Part shown: positions 1 through 5,907 of the stretch, one piece after another
Position numbering within the stretch: position 1 is the stretch's first letter
Layout: each line of letters begins with the position of its first letter
DNA from: an uncultured Collinsella sp.
GTDB lineage: Bacteria > Actinomycetota > Coriobacteriia > Coriobacteriales > Coriobacteriaceae
Length of the DNA stretch: 7,756 nucleotides
Direction: 5' to 3'
NCBI GenBank assembly: GCA_938005465.1
Contig: CALLNU010000048.1
Location: 1-7,756, forward strand
Position numbers and translations under genes: made by a program
Notes under the pieces: generated by a model
Database searches by the model: none
What the model was told of the DNA's origin: nothing
The model's input: the letters and a program-made list of their open reading frames with translations, nothing else

Positions 1-17
1 TTCGTTAAACGGGCGCT

Positions 18-30
18 AGGGTGTCACCCT
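18..30. repeat. short inverted repeat AGGGTG-T-CACCCT
   Basis: Perfect six-base arms flank one central base. It directly abuts the first copy of the 25-base direct repeat and shares its last base. Such a palindrome could be a recombinase or repressor site, but nothing else supports a function. Confidence 0.4.
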
Positions 31-54
31 TACACCAACATTTTCGACGCGATC
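30..54. repeat. 25-base direct repeat, copy 1
   Basis: The stretch beginning TTACACCAACATTTT and ending CGACGCGATC recurs at 238-262 with a single T/C difference. Both copies fall in the same codon phase in different open frames and would encode YTNI-F/S-DAI. The flanks are not similar. It may be a duplicated gene end or a remnant attachment or recombination site. Confidence 0.7.
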
Positions 55-237
55 CTTAAATCGAGCTCATCCTCCTCAAATGGCCACCGAGAATTGAGCA
101 CAGGGTTATTTAAAAGTGAGCAGTTTAATCAAGAGGTCCTCACCCCTGGGAGCAGGGCGCAGCGCTCGATCTATTGTTCTCCCGGACGGGCAATTTGGCG
201 AGACCACTCGGAAAGGATGGACGAAGCAGCCGTGCGG

Positions 238-262
238 TTACACCAACATTTCCGACGCGATC
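238..262. repeat. 25-base direct repeat, copy 2
   Basis: Second copy of the repeat at 30-54, differing at one base (C for T at its fifteenth position). It lies inside the protein-like plus-strand frame that ends at 343. The copies are 208 bases apart, start to start. Confidence 0.7.
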
Positions 263-472
263 AGAATCGCTATTCTTAGCAGAAGAAGCACCGTAGATGC
301 GGCGGTCCAGTTGCTATCAGCGTTCTTGGGGAGTGCCGAGTAAGTCGCGGTTTTGGTCTTGGATATGGAAGTGCTGGCGACCGTGGCTTTGGTCACCTTA
401 CCCACATCAAAGCGTCGCCACTACATTCGTCGACGCACACCACACATAAAAACTGCGCCATCCATAAAAATA

Positions 473-502
473 GGGGATGCCCTCCCTAGGGAAGGAACCC
501 CC
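473..502. repeat. nested palindromic patch
   Basis: A perfect ten-base palindrome, TCCCTAGGGA (483-492), sits between a GGGG run (473-476) and a CCCCC run (498-502) that can pair around it. The result would be a nested hairpin or cruciform. A TTTTTT run (533-538) lies about 30 bases further on, too far for a standard intrinsic terminator. The role is unknown. Confidence 0.4.
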
Positions 503-607
503 TTGCAAAACTTCGGCCAAGAAAGGCTTCTGTTTTTTGTTGTGAAGAAAGCATAGCTCTTTTTTGGCATCTAAGGCGTTGCGACAAAGCTCGTCACAGA
601 TTCATCG

Positions 608-1579
608 TTAATCAACGTCCACCGGAAACCACGCACTAATCACCTTCGTGAGAAAGTCAAATCCAGTAGACACCTGAAGATTGCCCCGGTAGTAATCGAC
701 GTGCTTATTCATTCTTTGAACAAACACAGATAGGCTCTTTGCGCGATGCTCTAAAACGCCTTGCGAAGCAAGTTTCCTGTGCGCGTATAGCGTAGTGACA
801 ATCTGCTGTATACGGTCATTGCTCATCTTTGACTTACGCTGGTCGAGACCGATGCCGGCTATGGTCGACAACTCCCGCGTTACAACGTAGCTTGGCTTAA
901 ATTGCGGTCTATCAGCACGCAGGTTATTCAAAATACAGCTATTATGAGCGCATGCATTTCTTAATGACTTGACTGCTTGAAGAATATAGAACTCTTTAAG
1001 CATCTCGCGGTCGTCAAACCTATTGGCGCAAAACTTGTAAAAATAGAGAAACGAGCCAAAAGAAATTACTTCGACAAACGCCCACGCGGGGAAGTCGAAA
1101 TCAGCATACCTGGCAATCAACCCACCAGTGTAGGGACTGTTCTTGCATCTGAGAATCTCGTCTTTGAGCGAATTGCATGGCGCACCGTCTGGCTTCCTGC
1201 CATCGTAGGAGGAAATGAACTCCGAGACGACCGCATAGCCGTCCTCCCCCTCCATCTCGATACGCTTCAAGAGCTTGACCTTTGCAAAGTGCTCCACATC
1301 AAGCGTAAGCGGCAACATTTCATAACGAAGGAGCATGTCAACAATCGACAAGTCGACCAACATCTTAAAATCTAGATTTGCATACTCCCCCTTGCGTGCT
1401 CCTTCCTCAACTTTAGGAAACCCAAGCCGATAGGCACGCAGGCGAAAATAGTTGCTGTTCTTTTCCAGATAAGCTCTAGCATCTTCTTCACTCATCAGCG
1501 AGAAATGAACACCTTTAGATTTAAGGTGATCAATCTGCTCGGAAGCCGTAAGCCACGGCTTTTTGCTTGCATCGGTCAT
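608..1579 (-). CDS. Abi_2 family (AbiD/AbiF-like) abortive infection protein
   Basis: This 323-residue protein fits the Abi_2 (AbiD/AbiF-like) family of phage-exclusion proteins. The family acts in the cytoplasm and is thought to stop phage growth by disabling the infected cell, probably as a HEPN-type RNase. Seen here: an N-terminal segment (about residues 9-58) with the family pattern of a 'T..EQI..LK..G' helix followed by NYFRLRAYR at 43-51; a middle P-W-x-F-x-E-x-x-SFG segment at 164-176; and RNACAHN at 207-213, matching the HEPN R-N-x-x-x-H motif. A reading from a TTG one codon earlier is possible, but ATG at 1579 is preferred because GGAG sits five bases before that TTG-ATG pair, giving eight to the TTG-adjacent ATG at most and good spacing either way. 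The length is normal for the family. The gene stands alone, 273 bases downstream of the Ig-like gene, behind a transposase remnant. The family call is confident; the RNase activity is inferred. Confidence 0.85.
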   Translation of the reverse strand: MTDASKKPWLTASEQIDHLKSKGVHFSLMSEEDARAYLEKNSNYFRLRAYRLGFPKVEEGARKGEYANLDFKMLVDLSIVDMLLRYEMLPLTLDVEHFAKVKLLKRIEMEGEDGYAVVSEFISSYDGRKPDGAPCNSLKDEILRCKNSPYTGGLIARYADFDFPAWAFVEVISFGSFLYFYKFCANRFDDREMLKEFYILQAVKSLRNACAHNSCILNNLRADRPQFKPSYVVTRELSTIAGIGLDQRKSKMSNDRIQQIVTTLYAHRKLASQGVLEHRAKSLSVFVQRMNKHVDYYRGNLQVSTGFDFLTKVISAWFPVDVD

Positions 1580-1614
1580 CAAATCTCCATGCTCGATGAT
1601 TGAGTCGAGATTCT

Positions 1615-1643
1615 ATTTTAGCGCGATTATCTGGGAGAATCAC
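1615..1643 (-). promoter_or_regulatory. possible promoter of the Abi_2 gene
   Basis: On the minus strand a TAAAAT -10 candidate (1615-1620) lies about 35 bases before the Abi_2 start. A weak -35 candidate, GTGATT (1638-1643), sits 17 bases further upstream. The -10 matches five of six consensus bases; the -35 matches only three. The -35 candidate overlaps the stop codon of the transposase remnant, so this promoter may have been formed at the junction. Pattern match only. Confidence 0.3.
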
Positions 1644-1786
1644 CTCGAGTTCACTGGCCGCCAATCGCGCCTGCGGTAGCGCTCGATGGCGGCCGCCTGG
1701 AAGGTCGCGCCGCGTAGTTTCGGCACGCTGGGCTCGGCCTCGCGGAACCCGATGACGAACCTTCTCGCATAGTCGCTGCTGCGGTA
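1640..1786 (-). mobile_element. remnant of an IS256-like (mutator-type) transposase gene
   Basis: A short minus-strand reading of 48 codons ends in TGA at 1640-1642 and is clearly richer in G and C than its neighbours. It contains the string VPKLRGATF followed by AAIERYRRR. This resembles, from memory, the N-terminal part of IS256-family transposases, where a 'VPKLRG.TFE.AIIERYRRRE' stretch precedes the segment leading into the DDE catalytic domain. After YRRR the similarity stops and the reading ends within eight residues, so most of the transposase, including all catalytic residues, is absent. No start codon, terminal inverted repeats or target duplication could be identified. It is a fragment left from an old insertion or recombination event, with no function of its own. 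A chance GC-rich reading is the main alternative. Confidence 0.5.
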
Positions 1787-1805
1787 ATTAAGGCAACAAA
1801 TTAAA

Positions 1806-1835
1806 GGTTATATGCAAAATATCAAGTCATATACC
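1806..1835 (-). terminator. possible weak terminator after the Ig-like gene
   Basis: About 18 bases after the stop codon of the Ig-like gene, the minus strand reads GGTATATG, a 13-base loop, then CATATAACC (one bulged base), followed by TTTAATTTG. The inverted repeat plus trailing T-rich stretch has the layout of an intrinsic terminator. The stem is AT-rich and the T run is interrupted, so it may be weak, or may be an unrelated palindromic site. Confidence 0.3.
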
Positions 1836-1852
1836 CGCGAAACGCATAACCC

Positions 1853-2416
1853 CTATTCGTGGTCGCGCAGGATCTCTATGATGCTCCGAAGCGATTTATC
1901 CATCTGAGAAATTGACCGGAAAGCTCGCTTCGCATCTCTATCTATCTGCCTCTCTTGTGAGATTGTAATTTGGCTTTTATAGGACCCTATTTCCACGGGA
2001 CAAACCACGGTTTCGGAACGGCCACCCCACTTAACCGAATAGGTCACAGTTACTTCATAGACCTTATCACCCCATAGCGGAATAATATCTCGCATGTCAC
2101 CCAAGAGAATATCGCGCTCCCGATGAGGCGGCAGGATTGCATAGCCCTGCGAAAAGACACGATCGGCAGCCTCAAAAATAAACGACTCATCACTTGGAAA
2201 CAAGGTTTTATTCAAGCGAAAGCTCACGTTATACGCCGCAGCTTCCCCGTTATTTCTCATTACGAGCCTAAGGGCCGAAGACGAATTTGGATCAGGCTCA
2301 ACGAACAGCATTAAATCTGGACTGGTTTGGATACTAAGCGTCCGCACCGCAGCCCATGCCGCGGTAACAGTTGCAATCGTCGCCATCACATTAATCCAAG
2401 TCGAAATATCTTCCAT
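1853..2416 (-). CDS. membrane-anchored protein with Ig-like/CARDB-like beta domain, function unknown
   Basis: This 187-residue protein is not recognised as a named family. Residues 8-27 (start INVMATIATVTAAW) form one hydrophobic segment, likely a single membrane anchor or uncleaved signal. Residues about 33-150 are beta-rich. They include LRLVMRNNGEAAAYNVSF around 49-66, a pattern seen in Ig-like or CARDB-like domains ('L.V.N.G.A.A.NV'), and a later strand set ending in YEVTVTYSVKWGG. The last 40 residues are charged and probably helical. Small anchored proteins of this layout are often annotated as hypothetical. Whether the beta domain faces the cytoplasm or the periplasm cannot be decided. 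The ATG at 2414-2416 has only a weak upstream GGGA. It lies 132 bases downstream of the FRG gene and 273 bases upstream of Abi_2. An accessory or sensor role in defence is inferred from position alone. Confidence 0.7.
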   Translation of the reverse strand: MEDISTWINVMATIATVTAAWAAVRTLSIQTSPDLMLFVEPDPNSSSALRLVMRNNGEAAAYNVSFRLNKTLFPSDESFIFEAADRVFSQGYAILPPHRERDILLGDMRDIIPLWGDKVYEVTVTYSVKWGGRSETVVCPVEIGSYKSQITISQERQIDRDAKRAFRSISQMDKSLRSIIEILRDHE

Positions 2417-2469
2417 GTGGACACGCTCATTCCCAAAAGAAAAATCGAAGTGTTTGTCGCAGCTTCAAA

Positions 2470-2496
2470 AGCATAAGAAGTACACTTCCCTCTCAA
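2470..2496 (-). promoter_or_regulatory. possible promoter of the Ig-like gene
   Basis: On the minus strand TTGAGA (2491-2496) and TATGCT (2470-2475) are separated by 15 bases and lie about 55 bases before the ATG. They match the -35 box at five and the -10 box at four of six positions, but the spacer is shorter than the usual 16-18 bases. Weak pattern evidence. Confidence 0.25.
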
Positions 2497-2548
2497 ACGC
2501 TCTAATTAATTGTCTGCACACCCTAGATAGGATACGAAGTGGTTCCCC

Positions 2549-3915
2549 CTAAAATGGGCTTAGCTCTCCCATCATCGTGCTGTACATCATGCGAAAGTAG
2601 AACCGATCCGTAAACACCGTATGGTTCCCATCATCAATCATTCTGGGATCCATATCTAGGACACCCCGATCAGACTCGCATTCTGGAAGCATCCATGGAG
2701 CCCAAATTCCAAGACCTCGACTCATTAGAGACAGCCTGGTTGTCATCTGGAGGCTGTCCATTATTCGCCTCTCCGTTTTACCGATTCGATCAATTCGCCT
2801 TCTTAGGTAACGCGGCAGGCTCCAGGGATGTTCAGCTTTAATCTCGATAGGCTTTCCATCCACTCGAAAATTAGATAGATCGGCTAACGCTGCTCCAAAA
2901 TCTTCGGCACGATAATAATGACTCCTTATAAGGGCGTAGTTTAAAGCTTCATGGGTAAATGACGTAGCGCAAGCAATAGAGCCAACAATGGGAAGCGCCT
3001 CAATAAGGCTTTCGTCCGGGTAAATCCTATTCCCGCCATTCATCATGTCAAAAACGTCTTTGGAAAAATCGGGGTCCTGTTTAAACCGAAATTGTTCAAA
3101 GGAAGGATCCTCCTGCAGCGGCATTGCTCCGCGGTCATATATTGCGTAACCACTCTGGATTGAGCTTCGTACAAAAGGCTGGTATCCAATTGGAACGGGG
3201 ATGTTACTCCCAACATCCTTTAGCACTGGACGAGGTTCATGCAAGTGATGAATGTACTTTCCCATGCGCATACATTCGTCCAACCCAGCACGCGCAGCGC
3301 TCTTTCTATAAATAACGCCCCATTTGGAACACTCATCTCGCTCGATGTCCCGATGCGAAAACGGACGCCAGCGGCCTTTATCCCAAACGCAAGTTGCAAA
3401 AAAGAGCGCCGTTGAGAAATCGTTCGTCACGTCCAGCCAATTGGTCTCCAAGCCGTAATGCTGACCCAAAAGTTCATAAAGAACATCGCAACGATTCCAT
3501 TCCCGCGCGGACTGAAACTGATCAATAAAGCGGCTGAACTCAAATAGCCGCATATCTGCCACGAGACGATACGGCTCTTGGTCTTTAATATTGTTAAACT
3601 GTCGAAGTTTTCTCTTGAGCGATGATTCAGACCGTGGATAAATCTGCTTTTCGCCTCGATAGAAAATCCCCTCTTAGATTGTTCAAGAACGATCCCATGG
3701 GGATACTGGATCAAAAAAGCATCAGTTTGGGGATCGCGCTCAATATATTCTCGGCAGACTTCTAGAAGGCCATTGCGAGGAGTATGGAAATTCTCACCCG
3801 AAAGGGTGCTAAGAGTCATCTCCTCCCCTCGAAGCTGATCAATCATATCCTCTCGAAGAAACTCCATCAGGCCACCGTGATCGATAACCTTGTAGCGTTG
3901 GCCGTTGTTTTCCAA
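2549..3915 (-). pseudogene. FRG-domain protein, interrupted by a frameshift
   Basis: Two overlapping minus-strand readings together make one protein of about 455 residues. The first (3427-3915, TTG start) gives the N-terminal 82 residues up to ...VLEQSKR, then runs on in the wrong frame. The second frame supplies GIFYRGEKQIYPRSES and onward to the stop at 2549. YRGE is the F/Y-R-G signature that names the FRG domain. The second conserved block, GQHYGLETNWLDV followed by STALFFA, also lies in this second frame, a little downstream. The second frame has a stop at 3674-3676 just before the signature, so it cannot start earlier in that frame. Its first ATG (3562) would lose YRGE. Adding one base in the AGGGGA run at 3667-3672 would join the frames. 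FRG proteins occur in defence and toxin loci; their activity is not settled. This is a decayed gene or a sequencing deletion. Programmed slippage is unlikely, because no good slippery heptamer is present. Confidence 0.8.
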
Positions 3916-4195
3916 TGCCCACCATCTTCCTCGTCAAGGTAGCCAACCATACATATCTTCAAATGCCAAATCGCTCCCCGCTAAAATAAGGCGCACGCCG
4001 AAGACACAAGAAGATACATACTCACGCCCAGTTTAAATGTGGCAAATCGATTAAAAGATTAATCTATCGCGCGGACAAAATTACTCGAGACGGGATCAGA
4101 GAATAATCGCGTTGAAATAGTGGTGCAGGAGTACTGACGATCAGCACAAACAAAAAGCTATGCCTCAGCTGAGGACGGCCACAAATTCCCAATCG
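3916..4195. other. gap between FRG and AbiH genes
   Basis: No gene of its own is supported in these 280 bases. On the minus strand a short reading starts with ATG at 3950 (MVGYLDEEDGGHWKTTANA), with GAAG six bases before it, and runs into the FRG gene one frame off. It could be the genuine FRG N-terminus if one more base is missing near 3900-3915. A 12-base palindrome lies at 4163-4174. The remainder is AT-rich, and an FRG promoter probably lies here, but no clear -35/-10 pair was found. Confidence 0.4.
4151..4174 (-). terminator. possible terminator after AbiH
   Basis: About 22 bases past the AbiH stop, the minus strand has the perfect palindrome CCTCAGCTGAGG (4163-4174), followed by CATAGCTTTTTG. 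The hairpin is short, with at most a two- to four-base loop, and the T run starts six bases after it, so it would be a weak intrinsic terminator at best. A protein-binding palindrome is an alternative. Confidence 0.3.
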
Positions 4196-5569
4196 TTATG
4201 GAAGTTCAACGACAGACAGCCGCCCCTCCAAAATCAAACGGTGCATCAAATTCTTCCCGTGATCCCGGTTGTCCATTGATGCGCCGTACGAGTCGAGCAA
4301 CCTTGATATATTAAGGAGCAACTCCTCACGAGCAGTTTCGCAATAGGATTTGTAGAAAAACACCAGTTCAACCGGACCTGTATATAAATCAACAATGTCA
4401 AATATTGCTTGAAAATAAGCGTAATCAGCCTTTGCAAGAGAATGCCCGAACACTTTAATAAGAACTGTTTCACGAAACTCATCTTTTGATGGCGCGCCAA
4501 ATGCAATCGGCTCTCCCCCGCCAGGCCTCCCGGAACGAATAATTCTAAATGTCTTAGAAAATCTTGCCGCCCCAGGATCATCCATACAGTTTGTGCCATC
4601 AGCACCAAAGATAATATCTCCATTAAGCTTGCCGTGGATATTAATGAATTTAAACGTTGGCTCGCTCCGCCAAATGGATGGAATCGAAGGGCTCGTATAG
4701 TTAAAACTGAGCACGGTTGCCGCTGTAACGTGGCCGCCATTCCAACTCACTTTGCCTGACAACAACTGTTCCATTAGCCGTTCCGAAGCCTGGCCATAAT
4801 CGTTGTTGAGTTCCACTTCGTGACCAAGATATCGACTGAACTCAGCTTCCAGCTTATGCAGCTCTTGTTCGAGTGCCGAACGCAGAGAGTTTTGCGTCCA
4901 TTTTTCAACGACCGTATATAAGCCGCAGAGAAAGCTAGCGACAACTTCGGCAGCAAAGCCTGGTGTTTGTTCCATCAACGCATCTCGATAGCTTTCGATA
5001 TCCACATACGTACAGGGGAAGATATCGGAGAAAGTGAAGAGAGGCTCGGAATCATCGTCATCTTTAAAACTTCCCGCTTTAAGAATTTCTCGGGAAACGT
5101 CCTCTTCCAGCTTGGCCCAATCGTGCCCGGTCGATTTTTCGATCTTCTCATTTAATTGCGCTAAATAGTGATTTGGCCACTTAATCCAAGGATGGGACTG
5201 CAGAAACTCAAAATACTCGAGGAGAGTTCGAATAGTGACAAAATGTTGTTTGTCCATAGATGGGGAGGACGGAAGTGAACTAGCGCTGTGCTCCATTTCG
5301 ATAGCATCGGAGACAACCAACTCGATGTCACTCCAATTAACGTCATAGCCTTTATCAGCCAGTTCTTTACGGTAATAGAGAATTAAGTCCCAGGCGGTAA
5401 TGCCAGAGGCAGAGAGAGTTTGTACCCAACCCTTTTTACGGATATTTTTGTTTTTGTCGATAACAACCATCCTCGGTCTGAAGAACTGAACAAACCGAGA
5501 ATTTAAACCGCATGTGATATCAAAACCGTTGCCGAGAACAAGAAGCTGATGGGAGATGCGCGAATCCAT
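4196..5569 (-). CDS. abiH: AbiH family phage abortive infection protein
   Basis: This 457-residue protein belongs to the AbiH family, first described from lactococcal phage-resistance plasmids; how AbiH blocks phage is not established. Conserved marks, in order: LLVLGNGFDITCGL near the N-terminus (GNGFD at 13-17), VNWSDIE at 77-83, VLSFNYTS at 286-293, NIHGKLNGDIIFG at 310-322 and GHSLAKADYAYFQAIF at 375-390. This order is typical of full-length members, and the length is normal, so the gene looks intact. The glycine-rich N-terminal loop with FNY, HG and GHS...D blocks resembles the layout of SIR2-type nucleotide-binding folds, so an NAD-linked activity is possible but only inferred. The ATG at 5567-5569 has a modest AAAGG about 11 bases upstream. 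It is a single gene with a 338-base leader region of its own and is probably independently transcribed. No signal peptide or membrane span is seen, so it should be cytoplasmic. Confidence 0.9.
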   Translation of the reverse strand: MDSRISHQLLVLGNGFDITCGLNSRFVQFFRPRMVVIDKNKNIRKKGWVQTLSASGITAWDLILYYRKELADKGYDVNWSDIELVVSDAIEMEHSASSLPSSPSMDKQHFVTIRTLLEYFEFLQSHPWIKWPNHYLAQLNEKIEKSTGHDWAKLEEDVSREILKAGSFKDDDDSEPLFTFSDIFPCTYVDIESYRDALMEQTPGFAAEVVASFLCGLYTVVEKWTQNSLRSALEQELHKLEAEFSRYLGHEVELNNDYGQASERLMEQLLSGKVSWNGGHVTAATVLSFNYTSPSIPSIWRSEPTFKFINIHGKLNGDIIFGADGTNCMDDPGAARFSKTFRIIRSGRPGGGEPIAFGAPSKDEFRETVLIKVFGHSLAKADYAYFQAIFDIVDLYTGPVELVFFYKSYCETAREELLLNISRLLDSYGASMDNRDHGKNLMHRLILEGRLSVVELP

Positions 5570-5600
5570 TGGATAGACAGCCTTTCAAAGCGGATAATTA

Positions 5601-5630
5601 TTTAAATGCGCCAACAAATACCGCCGTCAA
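5601..5630 (-). promoter_or_regulatory. possible promoter of abiH
   Basis: On the minus strand TTGACG (5625-5630) is a five-of-six match to a -35 box. It is followed after 18 bases by TTTAAA (5601-5606), a four-of-six -10 candidate in an AT-rich patch about 32 bases before the AbiH ATG. Neighbouring -10 registers are equally plausible. Confidence 0.35.
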
Positions 5631-5687
5631 GGGACCAGTTTTCTCAGTCAAGGTCGCTATGACACTTCGGTTCATCGTTAGCGCCAG

Positions 5688-5747
5688 GCGATTTTAGCAA
5701 GTAATAGTCAAGCGATTTTGACCAATTACGTCGCTGAATAATGACCA
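5688..5747. mobile_element. possible remnant end of an IS21-type element
   Basis: GCGATTTT occurs at 5688-5695 and again at 5712-5719. TGACCA occurs at 5719-5724 and 5742-5747. The spacing is 23-24 bases in each case. Multiple short repeats of the TTTTGACCA type near the tips are a feature of IS21-family ends, where they bind the transposase. No istA or istB coding sequence is visible on either side, so only an end would remain. The match is from memory and the repeats are short. Confidence 0.35.
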
Positions 5748-5907
5748 CTGCGCCTTCCCGCCGCCACTACGCTGGTGATACCAACGCTATCCCCCTCGGG
5801 AATGACTGCGCAAGCGCAACGGCAACAATTTATCAATCTCCTCTGGACCGATCGAACAAACTGATGGCCGCTGGCCAATTCGACATGCAATCGAATAAAC
5901 CTTAATG

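Larger units (their letters stand above)
1..607. other. left-end region without a recognisable gene
   Basis: Nothing in these 607 bases could be assigned to a family. On the plus strand, 1-279 is open from the edge, and a second frame is open from 99 to a stop at 341-343. That second frame includes QFGETTRKGWTKQPCGY and ends in AVQLLSAFLGSAE, which looks protein-like but is unrecognised. A further plus-strand reading at 353-556 has no credible ribosome-binding site. Repeats and a palindromic patch are listed separately. The region probably contains gene debris at the edge of the island. Confidence 0.4.
5570..5907. other. 338-base gap between abiH and the Abi_C gene
   Basis: No gene is supported here. 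The left part holds the abiH promoter candidate. The middle (5688-5747) holds repeated motifs like an insertion-sequence end. The right part holds a short inverted repeat, TGGCCGCTGGCCA (5865-5877, five-base arms, three-base loop), about 30 bases past the Abi_C stop. It lacks a T run and is therefore not a clear terminator. Open readings of 54-61 codons on both strands show no recognisable domain or ribosome-binding site. Confidence 0.5.

Noticed and set aside
353..556. 67-codon plus-strand reading in the left gap
   Set aside because: It has no ribosome-binding site and a basic, uneven composition, and it runs through the palindromic patch.
977..1375. 132-codon open reading on the plus strand
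   Set aside because: It is fully antisense to the well-supported Abi_2 gene, has no domain and owes its length to the codon pattern of the opposite strand.
3661..3675. programmed -1 frameshifting in the FRG gene
   Set aside because: The joining bases read AAG AGG GGA TTT in the first frame. No X-XXY-YYZ heptamer allows good re-pairing after slippage, so mutation or sequencing error is more likely.
4246..4740. 164-codon minus-strand reading
   Set aside because: It lies inside abiH in another frame, while the abiH frame carries all conserved motifs across the same bases.
5740..5904. 54-codon plus-strand reading starting MTTAPSRRHYAG
   Set aside because: It has no ribosome-binding site, no known domain and lies in repeat-bearing gap DNA.
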